10,963 nt of DNA from positions 1 to 10,963 of the forward strand of contig CAAGNU010000012.1 of NCBI GenBank assembly GCA_900771365.1. The letters run 5' to 3'. The notes under the pieces are model-generated. The model searched no databases. It worked only from the letters and a program-made list of their open reading frames with translations, and had not been told where the DNA came from. This stretch comes from Bacteroidales bacterium (lineage in GTDB: Bacteria; Bacteroidota; Bacteroidia; Bacteroidales; P3). A program made the translations under genes and the position numbers. Positions within the stretch are counted from its first letter, which is position 1, and the number at the start of each line of letters is the position of its first letter. Shown here piece after piece: positions 1 to 6,674 of the stretch.

Positions 1-1
1 A

Positions 2-91
2 TCCCTGTTGTTTGAAGCCTCGGCAAAAGCCTTGACGACAGTAAGGTCTCTGGAGGTTGGCAACAGGCCTGAGATACCTGTATTAGTGTAA
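2..91 (+). CDS. Possible C-terminal end of an upstream gene (partial)
   Basis: The second frame is open from the window edge to a TAA at 89-91 and would give 29 residues containing EASAKALTTVRSLEVGNRPE. I cannot assign a family. An open run of this length is not significant by itself, and most of it overlaps a nested set of complementary segments (45-116), so the same bases could instead be part of a structured RNA or the end of a mobile element. The sequence left of the window would decide. Confidence 0.2.
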   Translation, partial: SLLFEASAKALTTVRSLEVGNRPEIPVLV

Positions 92-116
92 ACCAACCTA
101 ATGTTAGACTAGAGCC
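45..116. other. Nested hairpin, possible structured RNA or element end
   Basis: Three complementary pairs nest inside one another. GG-CTCT (45-46, 48-51) pairs with AGAGCC (111-116). AGGTTGG (54-60) pairs perfectly with CCAACCT (93-99). ACAGG (63-67) pairs perfectly with CCTGT (77-81). The middle stem is 7 bp and GC-containing in an otherwise mixed sequence. No T-tract follows, so it is not an ordinary intrinsic terminator. It could be the 3' end of an RNA or a mobile-element end lying mostly outside the window; no known RNA family was recognised. Confidence 0.35.
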
Positions 117-132
117 AAAATGTTTTTCGACC

Positions 133-254
133 TCTCTCTGCTGTATGGGGCACTACTGCTTTTACAATTTACAATTTACAGTCTTCTCTCGCTTCTCTCT
201 GCTGTATGGGGCACTACTGCTTTTACAATTTACAATTTACAATCTTCTTATCGC
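133..254. repeat. 61-base tandem duplication
   Basis: Two units with a 61-base period: 133-180 and 194-241 are identical over 48 bases, and similarity continues for several bases beyond before the copies diverge. Each unit contains a pyrimidine-rich start, CTGTATGGGGCACTACTGC and a doubled TTTACAATTTACAA tail. Near identity suggests a recent duplication. Predicted proteins spanning it simply repeat themselves in different frames, so it is unlikely to be coding. Confidence 0.85.
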
Positions 255-507
255 TCCTCGTTTGCCGTCTGCGGCATCAGCCCTGTGCGTTTTTCGCTTT
301 TGCGGCATCGAGCAGCCGCAGCGCGTTGTTCCCTGTGCGTCGCAAACAGGTCGATTTTCTGAAAAACGGCTCTCGCGGAGGCATTTTTGCGGCATTTTGC
401 GAGGTGGGGCAGATGGTGAAATTGTTAAAACTGAGCGGAGGATTCTTTAACATTGTGGCTATTTCGCGTTAATGTGCGTTAAATGTTGCAGATTTGTCGA
501 AAAAGAT

Positions 508-537
508 TTTGCTATTTTCAAAAAAGTCGTATCTTTG
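508..537 (+). promoter_or_regulatory. Orphan Bacteroidetes-type promoter
   Basis: TATCTTTG at 530-537 matches the Bacteroidetes -7 consensus TAnnTTTG exactly, with TTTG at 508-511, 18 bases upstream, as a candidate -33 element. The only frame directly downstream starts at ATG 541 and stops after 21 codons at 606, so no gene of normal size is served. The bases around the box (TATCTTTGCAAATGA) are identical to those at the start of the transposase gene at 10792. It may be the surviving promoter of a lost gene or may drive an untranslated RNA. Confidence 0.5.
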
Positions 538-540
538 CAA

Positions 541-606
541 ATGAAAATCGATGGAGAAAAATATCTTTTCTATGTTCATCTTTCATCAGCAGCAACTCCG
601 CAATAG
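541..606 (+). CDS. Very short open frame behind an orphan promoter
   Basis: ATG at 541, three bases after the promoter box at 530-537, opens a 21-codon frame (MKIDGEKYLFYVHLSSAATPQ) ending with TAG at 604-606. Transcription would start at about the ATG, so translation would be leaderless. I see no similarity to known leader peptides and no regulated gene downstream. It is most likely chance or the residue of a decayed gene. Confidence 0.12.
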   Translation: MKIDGEKYLFYVHLSSAATPQ

Positions 607-774
607 CTTCGCCGTAGCCCCGCTTGCAGGGGCGGTCCCAGGGGGGAGGGTATGGGCAGCAAGGCGGCAGGCATAACGGAGGCACGGCACAGCATACGGG
701 CGGTCGTCACGGCAGAGACTGGGTAAACAGCCGAGAGTTCTTTGACAGATTTTGAGATTTAGGGCCTTTTTTGT

Positions 775-1060
775 AATTGATAATTGAAAATTGAGAATTG
801 AGAATTAGGGCGGGAGCCGTCTTTGTAATTGAGAATTGCCAGCTGGGAGCTGGAGCCAATTTTAATTGATAATTGAAAATTGAGAATTGGCTGGCGCGGC
901 TTTTTTTAATTGAGAATTGGGCTGGCGCGGTTGGTTGAGGGGAATGGGTAGGAGAGTGTGAGAGGGAATGAAAAGTTACAGGTCACAGGCCGCCGATCAC
1001 AGATTACCGTTCACAGGTCACAGATCACGGGTCACATCGATTGAGAATTAGGCGCGGTTG
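775..1060. repeat. Cluster of ATTGAGAATT-type dispersed repeats
   Basis: Variants of AATTGAAAATTGAGAATT occur at about 775-806, 827-838, 864-889, 908-919 and 1040-1050. The third and fourth copies are both followed directly by GGCTGGCGCGG, and the last by GGCGCGGTTG. An inverted copy with a related GC-rich neighbour lies at 4815-4856, at the 3' end of the flippase gene. The AT-rich and GC-rich modules therefore travel together, which points to a short dispersed element rather than random AT-richness. Function is unknown. Confidence 0.65.
975..1036. repeat. TCACAG/ATCAC short-repeat cluster
   Basis: The motifs ACAGGTCACAG, ATCACAGATTAC, TTCACAGGTCACAGATCAC and GGGTCAC follow one another with irregular spacing. 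It is a degenerate microrepeat built on (A/T)TCAC(A/G)G. Comparable GTGAA-type clusters, similar to its reverse complement, lie at 4461-4525 and 6421-6449. No protein-binding role can be shown from the sequence. Confidence 0.5.
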
Positions 1061-1146
1061 CTTTCGCTGACATTGTTTGTGCTCGGCATAATCTAAGCGG
1101 GTTTGGCTCTGCTTTTGCTTCGATAATGTTAAATTTTATGTTGAAG

Positions 1147-1178
1147 TTGTGATGAATGGATTTTTTTTTGTATTTTTG
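1147..1178 (+). promoter_or_regulatory. Promoter of the M14 carboxypeptidase gene
   Basis: TATTTTTG at 1171-1178 fits the Bacteroidetes -7 consensus; TTG at 1147-1149, 21 bases upstream, is a weak -33 element. Transcription would begin near 1183, which places the start codons at 1149 (GTG) and 1152 (ATG) upstream of the transcript and supports ATG 1200 as the true start. Confidence 0.55.
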
Positions 1179-1199
1179 CAGTCTCATATTTTTGATGCT

Positions 1200-4100
1200 A
1201 TGTTGAAGATTGTCTTTACCTCTGCTGCCTCTCTTCGGTCGGTGAATGCCGGCCTCAAAAGGCTTCTCCTCTTCCTCGTCCCGCTCCTGTTCGCATCGCC
1301 TCACACGTCGGCATACGCACAGGGGGATGGCGACACGGTTCGCACCTCCGAAGGCTGGGAGTCGGGCACGTTTGACACCTATCGCTGGGAACGTGACCAG
1401 TCGGTCCGCAAGTGGGAGATTACGACAGTCGGCGCCACCTCAGGCCGTTACTGCGCGCGAAGCGGCAACTACTACCTCAATAGCACAGAGTCGGTGCTGC
1501 AGATGGTTGCAGCCATGACGGACAGCGGCATGTTCTCGTATCGTCGCAAGGTCTCGTCGGAGAGCGGATACGACTTCTTCCGCTTCTATCTCGACGGCGT
1601 GCTGATGGAACAGCTCAGCGGCGAGGTGGATTGGGACACCTTCAGCTGCCCTGTGACCGAGGGCTACCATAGGATCAAGTTCGTCTATCACAAAGACGGC
1701 TCCACGTCGAAGGGCTCGGACTGCGCCTGGCTCGACGACATCAGCTGGCCAGGGGCTTTCGCCGAATATATCGTCACCGACAGCTGTCCGGCACCCACGG
1801 GGATTGCCGTGGCGGAATGCGACACGGGCGTGCTGGTGTCGTGGGATGGCGAGTATCGTGCTTACGACACGGTGATATTCGACGACATAGAGGGCCACAC
1901 CTACGGGGCTATCAATTCGCCCGGGACGGTAGGATGGCAGTATATCGACGGCGATTCTGCCGCCTCTTCGACCTTCACGACGCTCTCCTTCACGGGCGAG
2001 GGCGAGCCGATGGCCTTCATCGTGCTGGATGATGAGATGCTGACAGGAAGCCAGAGCTCAAGAGTCCAGGCTCATTCGGGGCACCGATACCTCGCGACGG
2101 CCTTCCATTCATCAATCGCGAACGACGACTGGCTGGTCAGCCCCGAGCTCCATTTCTCGGACACCTTCTCATTCTCCTTCTATGCGCGGAGCTATTCTTC
2201 CACCTACAACGACGAGCTGTTTGTGGCCTACTATTCCCCCACGGGCTGCCAGAAGGAGGACTTCATACCGCTGCACAGCGACACAATCGTCTCGCCGGCA
2301 GCATGGACGCATTACCGCTTCACAGTGCCGCGTAATGCCCGCTATGTGGCCATACAGTGTGTCTCCTACAACGAGTATCTCTTCTGCGTTGACGATATTT
2401 CAATAGGCGGCCATGTCGAGCAAGGCTACAAGACAAACCTCTATCGCGACGAAGCGCTTCTGGCCGAGGGACTGGAGGAAAACTCATATCGCGACAGCAC
2501 GGCGACAAACGGCACATACTGCTACTACCTCACCCATCAGCAGCCGCTGCCTGCGGAGGTGTGGAGCGACAGCCTGCAATATGTCGAGTCCTCCCCTTCG
2601 GAGACGATGTGCATCACCGTGGGCGACAGCCTGTTAGCGAAGGCGAAGGCTGCCGACCTCCTCCCGAAAAGGGAATGGCGCAACGCGGACACGAGCTTGG
2701 TCAACGAGGTTGCCGACAGCAGCCACATGGCCTACACCCTCGGCCAGCTGGCCTCATGGACCCGCTACCCGTCCTACGACCTCTATGTCGGTCTGATGCA
2801 CCATTTCCAAGAGACATATCCGCAACTGTGCGCCCTGGAGACGGTGCTCGACACCACGCCCCATCCCACGTTGCCGCATTCCATCTTGGCGCTGCATATC
2901 AGCAACACGCTGGGCGAGGCTACGACAAAGTCGGCATTCCTCTATTCCTCAACCATGCACGGCGACGAGACGCTGGGCTATCTGCTCCTGCTGCATCTGG
3001 CCGACTACATCTTGCAGAATGCGGCGACGGACACTCTTGTGCAGGAGGTCTTGGACAAGACAGACCTCTACATACTGCCGCTGGAAAATCCCGACGGCAC
3101 CTACTATCTGAGCAACGACCTCATCTATTCCGACGCCCATTCTCAGCGCAGAAACTACGCAGGCTACGACCTCAACCGCAACTATCCCTACCTCCCTGTG
3201 CTGGACAACCGTGCCAACGTCCAGCCTGAGACACGCGCCATGATGGAGTGGCTTGAGACGAAGAACCTCGTCATGTCGGCCAACTTCCACGGCGGCTCAG
3301 AGGTGTTCAACCTCCCGTGGGATCTGTGGGGCATAGACTCGGTGCCGCATCCCGACGTTGACTGGTTCCGCTATGTGTGCCAGAACTATGCCAGCGCCTG
3401 CCATTTCTTCGACGCCAATAGCTTCAAGGGCGTGAGCGGACGTTCCGTCCTTTCGGGCGGCGACTGGTACACCTGCGACGGCACACGCCAGGACTATATG
3501 AATTACTATCTGCACTGCCGTGAGGTCACTGTGGAGCTCTCCTCCACCCACACAGTGCTGGATTCTGCTAATATTGCGCGATATTGGAACATCAACCGCG
3601 ACCGCCTGCTGTCCTATATCCTGGAGTCTGCGCACGGCTTCTGGGGCACTGTGGTGGATGATCTGACGGGCGAGCCTATCGAGGCGCAGGTCACGGTTCT
3701 GGACCACGACAACCTCCATTCCGAAGTCTATTCCCATCTGCCCTTGGGCGTGTATCATCGTCCCATCATGGCGGGGAAATACCATGTGGCTGTCTCGGCG
3801 CCATGCTATATGACGGACACCTTCGAGGTCGCCGTGCTTCCTGACGAGGCGGCATGCCTCAATGTCCGTCTGCGCCCAGCTGCGCAACCGCCGTTCGCCC
3901 CTTCGCAGTATCTTCTGGCTGGCGAGCAGGCCACGCTGGTTGCACTTGCAGACCATCATGTGTTCTGGTATGCCTCGGCTGATGACGACCAGCCTTTGGC
4001 CGAAGGCCCCATCTTCACCACGCCGCCGCTGTATGCGACGACCACCTATTATGTCGAAGAGCGATACGAAGAGCCTCTTGTCGTGGGTTTTGACGGTGGA

Positions 4101-4448
4101 GCGATGAGCACGGCAGACACTGTGTTCACCTGCGTGAGCCCTCGCGACAGCGTGATGGTATGGGTCATCGACACGACAAGAGACACCGCCACGCAGTCTG
4201 TCGTCACAGTTGCCGGCACCTCCTTCAGTCTCTATCCCAATCCGACAAGTCGCTATTGTACCATACAGCTGTCCGAGCAGCAGCCTGCCGAAGTCAGGAT
4301 ATATGATATGCGCGGACAGTTGGTCCTGTTTCAGCAGCTTCCGTCTTCGGGCATATTGGACCTCAGCAGCCTGACCCCTGGCACCTATCTTGTTGAACTT
4401 ATCGCCTCGTCACAGTCGCTGGGCGTCACCAAGATAGTGCTGATATAG
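1200..4448 (+). CDS. Secreted M14 zinc carboxypeptidase with T9SS sorting domain
   Basis: Probable exported metallocarboxypeptidase of 1082 residues that would trim C-terminal residues from peptides at the cell surface. ATG 1200 is preferred over GTG 1149 because the promoter box (1171-1178) lies between them. Residues 1-41 form a signal peptide ending near SAYAQ. Next come a jelly-roll-like domain ending in WLDDISWPG (about 45-185), a cleaved-adhesin-like domain ending in CVDDISIGG (about 223-404), and the M14 catalytic domain (about 519-815). Zinc and catalytic residues are visible: H587 and E590 in HGDET, N659-R660 in DLNRNY, H697 in NFHGGS, Y769 in DYMNYY and E779 in VTVELSS. A carboxypeptidase regulatory-like beta domain (about 815-892) and an Ig-like domain follow. 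The last 72 residues, from YPNP to KIVLI, match a type A T9SS C-terminal domain. Architecture and sorting tail resemble the Porphyromonas gingivalis carboxypeptidase CPG70. No terminator is seen after the stop. Confidence 0.88.
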   Translation: MLKIVFTSAASLRSVNAGLKRLLLFLVPLLFASPHTSAYAQGDGDTVRTSEGWESGTFDTYRWERDQSVRKWEITTVGATSGRYCARSGNYYLNSTESVLQMVAAMTDSGMFSYRRKVSSESGYDFFRFYLDGVLMEQLSGEVDWDTFSCPVTEGYHRIKFVYHKDGSTSKGSDCAWLDDISWPGAFAEYIVTDSCPAPTGIAVAECDTGVLVSWDGEYRAYDTVIFDDIEGHTYGAINSPGTVGWQYIDGDSAASSTFTTLSFTGEGEPMAFIVLDDEMLTGSQSSRVQAHSGHRYLATAFHSSIANDDWLVSPELHFSDTFSFSFYARSYSSTYNDELFVAYYSPTGCQKEDFIPLHSDTIVSPAAWTHYRFTVPRNARYVAIQCVSYNEYLFCVDDISIGGHVEQGYKTNLYRDEALLAEGLEENSYRDSTATNGTYCYYLTHQQPLPAEVWSDSLQYVESSPSETMCITVGDSLLAKAKAADLLPKREWRNADTSLVNEVADSSHMAYTLGQLASWTRYPSYDLYVGLMHHFQETYPQLCALETVLDTTPHPTLPHSILALHISNTLGEATTKSAFLYSSTMHGDETLGYLLLLHLADYILQNAATDTLVQEVLDKTDLYILPLENPDGTYYLSNDLIYSDAHSQRRNYAGYDLNRNYPYLPVLDNRANVQPETRAMMEWLETKNLVMSANFHGGSEVFNLPWDLWGIDSVPHPDVDWFRYVCQNYASACHFFDANSFKGVSGRSVLSGGDWYTCDGTRQDYMNYYLHCREVTVELSSTHTVLDSANIARYWNINRDRLLSYILESAHGFWGTVVDDLTGEPIEAQVTVLDHDNLHSEVYSHLPLGVYHRPIMAGKYHVAVSAPCYMTDTFEVAVLPDEAACLNVRLRPAAQPPFAPSQYLLAGEQATLVALADHHVFWYASADDDQPLAEGPIFTTPPLYATTTYYVEERYEEPLVVGFDGGAMSTADTVFTCVSPRDSVMVWVIDTTRDTATQSVVTVAGTSFSLYPNPTSRYCTIQLSEQQPAEVRIYDMRGQLVLFQQLPSSGILDLSSLTPGTYLVELIASSQSLGVTKIVLI

Positions 4449-4460
4449 TTAAAGGTGGGA

Positions 4461-4525
4461 GTGAACTATGAACTGTGATTAGTGAATTGTGAAATGGTGA
4501 ATTGTGAATAGAATTGATGAATGAA
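4461..4525. repeat. GTGAAT-type microrepeat
   Basis: Directly after the carboxypeptidase gene come the variants GTGAACTATGAACTGTGA, AGTGAATTGTGAA and GGTGAATTGTGAATAG in irregular succession. GTGAATAGTG, the same theme, is repeated twice with a 14-base period at 6423-6446 upstream of the flippase gene. These look like degenerate short repeats typical of spacers in this window. Confidence 0.55.
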
Positions 4526-4533
4526 TAAATAAA

Positions 4534-4748
4534 AGGGGACTTCTAATTATTCGTGTTAATTCAATATTTTGATAAACATAAATTATCATGATACGTGGAC
4601 TTTCTCAGGATGCCACTGGCATTCTTCGTAATCATAAATTATTATGATATGCGGACTTACTTAGGATGCCACTGGCATTCTTCGCATGAAAAAAATCGTG
4701 AATAATTCATGGAAATTCGTGTAAAAAAACTTATTATCATTAATTTTC
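4534..4748. repeat. Dispersed intergenic repeat, left copy
   Basis: Bases 4544-4591 match the reverse complement of 9254-9301 at 45 of 48 positions, and similarity extends outward to about 4534/9310. A second block, 4693-4748, matches the reverse complement of 9141-9200 with small gaps; it includes TGGAAATTCGTGTAAAAAAA. Between the blocks this copy has a tandemly duplicated 56-base unit that the right copy largely lacks. The two copies therefore form inverted, mosaic repeats around the flippase and EF-G genes, about 4.4 kb apart. No transposase is associated, so a MITE-like or REP-like origin is only a guess. Confidence 0.8.
4577..4688. repeat. 56-base tandem duplication with palindromic core
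   Basis: Units 4577-4632 and 4633-4688 are alike at most positions. Each contains the perfect 6+1+6 inverted repeat ATGCCACTGGCAT (4610-4622 and 4666-4678), followed by TCTTCG. As RNA each core could fold into a stem of about seven base pairs with a three-base loop. The flanks of each unit (CATAAATTAT and ATGATA) are AT-rich. Confidence 0.8.
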
Positions 4749-4770
4749 TTGAATTAATAGAAGTTGCCAA

Positions 4771-4808
4771 AAAATAAAAAGTGGGCTGTCGCTTCACAAA
4801 CGACGGCT
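4771..4808 (-). terminator. Probable terminator of the flippase gene
   Basis: Read on the minus strand, GCCGTCG (4807-4801) can pair with CGACAGC (4791-4785) across a nine-base loop, with one C-A mismatch; downstream comes CCACTTTTTATTTTTT, a T-rich run. It lies about 45 bases beyond the flippase stop codon. The mismatch weakens the stem, so the call is moderate. Confidence 0.42.
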
Positions 4809-4814
4809 TCTGCC

Positions 4815-4856
4815 TTAATTCTCAATTTTCAATTCTCAAATAAAACCGCGTCAGCC
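4815..4856 (-). repeat. Inverted ATTGAGAATT-type repeat at flippase 3' end
   Basis: On the minus strand this reads GGCTGACGCGG, a short T-rich link, then GAGAATTGAAAATTGAGAATT. Both modules match those clustered at 775-1060, in a different order. The first module includes the last codons and the TGA stop of the flippase, so the repeat may have contributed the end of that gene or may match by chance. Confidence 0.5.
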
Positions 4857-6359
4857 TAATTTAATAAACTTGTTGAGAATCTTATCCACCTCGTCGGATA
4901 TGTGCATGCGCTTGATGGCGAAGAAGACGATGATGGCGAAGATGCCGGTCTTTACCACGGCTTCGGCCAGCGTGATGGCGAGGCCTGTGCCCATCTTGGC
5001 AATGAGCGGTGAGACCATCCAGACCCATACTATATTCAAGAGGAAGAGCGCCAGCGTGAGCACTACCACCCACAGCTGTTTGAGGCTGAAGAGCGAGACA
5101 CCCATCTTCTTCCACAGCATCCATAGCAGCGGCACGAAATAGACGATATAGGCAAAGAGCGTGGCACAGGCCGAGCCTGTTACGCCCCATAGTGGTATCA
5201 GCCACACATTCAGTCCGATGGCGGCTGCGGTAAGCAGGCAGATGAAGGGTAGGGAGAAGACATAGAATTTAGAGAAATTCAAGATATTGGTGGCGATGCA
5301 GAGTGTAGAGTTGAGGATGTTGGCCATGCCGAGGAAGAGCACCACGCCCATGCCCGACACATATTCCGCGCCATTGGGGATGATGGAGAAGAGCGGCGCA
5401 AGGTTTATCCAGATGAAGAAGAGCAGCATACAGGCCACCAAGAGCTGGTGGAGCGACACCTGTTGGCCGAGGCGGTTCACCTCGCTGATGTTGTTGTCGG
5501 CCACGGCCTGCGAGATGATGGGACTGGAGATAGCTCCCAGGGAGCGGTAGGGTATCTCCACCACGTTGGCAATGTAGCAGGCTATCGTGTAGATGCCTGC
5601 GGCTGCGAGGCTCTCCTTGGCGATGAAGATGGAGTTGAACAGCTTCACGTTGCCAGCCAGCACGGTGGCGGTCATGAAGAGGGTATAGACCCCCACCTCG
5701 CGCAAGAGACGGGTATCGACAAAACTCCAGTCGGGCTTGAAGGAGATGCGTCCCAGTGAGAGGAGGTAGAAGAAGTTGACCACCGTGGCTATGGCGTAGC
5801 TGGAGCAGAAGAGGAGCACAAAGACGTCGAGCGACACCACCCCGTGGCCGTAGAGCAGGTAGGCTATGAGGTTCAGTACACGGATGAGCACTTCGCGCAC
5901 GAACTTGGGCACGGCGATATGCAGCAGCACGCTCGCGTTGGTCTCAAACACCGTCATATACAGCACGAAGAAGGTGAGCGGCAGCAGCAGATAGACATAA
6001 TCGACCAGCAGCGGGGCATCTTGCGCGTAGTAGCGCACAATGGAGCCTTTGAAGATGAAGAAGAGCGTGGCGATGATGGCGAAGCCGATGAGGGGCAGCA
6101 TGAGCGTCCAACCGAAGAAGCCGTGGTCGCGTTGCTCGGAGTCTTTGAAGCGGGGATAGAAGCGGAGGATGGAGGCGTTGGTGCCCAGTTGTGCCAGTCC
6201 GGCGAAGAGCATGGCGGCATCTACCATCACGCGGGTGAGGCCGATTTCCTCCTGCGTGAGCAAATCGGTGACCACGAAAAAGGTCGTCACGGCGCCGATC
6301 AGAACGCCTAAGTAGTTGGCTAATGCCCCTTTAATGCTTTGTTTTGCAATGATGCCCAT
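4851..6359 (-). CDS. Polysaccharide flippase, MOP superfamily (Wzx/MviN-like)
   Basis: Integral inner-membrane protein of 502 residues that probably flips a lipid-linked sugar precursor across the membrane for surface polysaccharide or O-antigen synthesis. It begins MGIIAKQSIKGALANYLGVL and consists almost entirely of hydrophobic segments, about 12 to 14 of them, separated by short charged loops. This length and an N-terminal half with small-residue-rich helices fit the polysaccharide biosynthesis protein family. ATG 6359 is chosen over the in-frame TTG at 6365 because the promoter box (6393-6386) leaves a short leader before it. It ends with basic NKFIKLG and TGA at 4851-4853. No glycosyltransferase or other glycan gene is in the window, so the substrate cannot be inferred. 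Export of another lipid-linked molecule is possible. Confidence 0.82.
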   Translation of the reverse strand: MGIIAKQSIKGALANYLGVLIGAVTTFFVVTDLLTQEEIGLTRVMVDAAMLFAGLAQLGTNASILRFYPRFKDSEQRDHGFFGWTLMLPLIGFAIIATLFFIFKGSIVRYYAQDAPLLVDYVYLLLPLTFFVLYMTVFETNASVLLHIAVPKFVREVLIRVLNLIAYLLYGHGVVSLDVFVLLFCSSYAIATVVNFFYLLSLGRISFKPDWSFVDTRLLREVGVYTLFMTATVLAGNVKLFNSIFIAKESLAAAGIYTIACYIANVVEIPYRSLGAISSPIISQAVADNNISEVNRLGQQVSLHQLLVACMLLFFIWINLAPLFSIIPNGAEYVSGMGVVLFLGMANILNSTLCIATNILNFSKFYVFSLPFICLLTAAAIGLNVWLIPLWGVTGSACATLFAYIVYFVPLLWMLWKKMGVSLFSLKQLWVVVLTLALFLLNIVWVWMVSPLIAKMGTGLAITLAEAVVKTGIFAIIVFFAIKRMHISDEVDKILNKFIKLG

Positions 6360-6385
6360 AAACAAAAATGCGTGTTATTGTTTTG

Positions 6386-6393
6386 CAAAAATA
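6386..6393 (-). promoter_or_regulatory. Promoter -7 box of the flippase gene
   Basis: On the minus strand 6393-6386 reads TATTTTTG, a match to TAnnTTTG. Transcription would start near 6381, about 22 bases before ATG 6359. No clear TTTG -33 element is visible at the expected distance. Confidence 0.5.
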
Positions 6394-6573
6394 CACATTT
6401 TTTGCGACATAGATAAAAAAAAGTGAATAGTGGAAAGTGAATAGTGAAATGAGCGGGACACATTTCGCTTTTCATGCTTCCAGGGAAAGGCAGGCCTGCA
6501 GGCATTATAGCCTCTAAATCATCAAAACTTCGCATCTTTAAATCTTTTTTTTTATTAATTCAAAAAATAGTTG

Positions 6574-6581
6574 TATCTTTG
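6574..6581 (+). promoter_or_regulatory. Promoter -7 box of the EF-G paralog
   Basis: TATCTTTG, an exact match to the Bacteroidetes -7 consensus. The region about 20 bases upstream is T-rich (TTTATTAATT) without a clear TTTG. Transcription would start at about 6586-6588, giving a leader near 87 bases long that opens directly into the hairpin at 6588-6631. Confidence 0.6.
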
Positions 6582-6587
6582 CGTTTC

Positions 6588-6631
6588 AATAAGTTGAAGT
6601 AATAGACTCTTTCTATTGCCTTTAACTTATT
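6588..6631 (+). promoter_or_regulatory. 5' leader hairpin of the EF-G paralog
   Basis: AATAAGTTGAAG (6588-6599) pairs with CTTTAACTTATT (6620-6631), 11 of 12 positions as Watson-Crick and one G-T. Inside, AATAGA (6601-6606) pairs perfectly with TCTATT (6612-6617) around the loop CTCTT. The result is an almost continuous stem-loop of 44 bases starting at the predicted transcription start. Such a 5'-terminal stem may stabilise the mRNA or be a regulatory site. The start codon itself, about 43 bases further on, is not sequestered. Confidence 0.6.
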
Positions 6632-6674
6632 TATATACACAATAATAAAGAAAAAATTAATATATACTTAAACA

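Larger units (their letters stand above)
1..1199. other. Long spacer without a convincing complete gene
   Basis: No reading frame here looks like a conserved protein. The three overlapping frames between 120 and 472 are products of a tandem repeat and have low-complexity Leu/Ser-rich or Arg-rich translations. The stretch holds a possible gene end (2-91), a nested hairpin (45-116), a 61-base tandem duplication (133-254), an orphan promoter box (530-537), a GC-rich patch (about 600-720) with a GCCCC/GGGGC hairpin at 617-633, ATTGAGAATT-type repeats (775-1060) and a TCACAG-type cluster (975-1036). The promoter of the following carboxypeptidase gene lies at 1171-1178. The mosaic of short repeats is consistent with an accessory or decayed region; that reading is inference. 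Confidence 0.6.
4449..4850. other. Repeat-rich spacer between convergent genes
   Basis: No gene is seen. The stretch contains a GTGAAT-type microrepeat cluster (4461-4525), a dispersed repeat copy (4534-4748) with an internal 56-base tandem duplication, a probable terminator for the minus-strand flippase gene (4771-4808), and an inverted ATTGAGAATT-type repeat (4815-4856) that touches the flippase stop codon. Confidence 0.7.
6360..6674. other. Divergent promoter region between flippase and EF-G paralog
   Basis: No gene is seen. The stretch has the flippase promoter on the minus strand (6386-6393), a doubled GTGAATAGTG (6423-6446), a GC-richer patch containing the 10-base palindrome GCAGGCCTGC (6490-6499), the promoter of the EF-G paralog (6574-6581), and that gene's AT-rich leader of about 85 bases with a strong hairpin at its 5' end. 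Confidence 0.7.

Noticed and set aside
133..254. CRISPR array
   Set aside because: Only two units, directly adjacent with no unique spacers, and no cas genes.
120..472. Three overlapping plus-strand frames
   Set aside because: They read the 61-base repeat in different frames and continue into Arg/Cys-rich sequence; no start signals or domains.
3297..3959. Minus-strand frame of 220 codons inside the carboxypeptidase gene
   Set aside because: Antisense shadow of conserved M14 coding sequence without recognisable domains.
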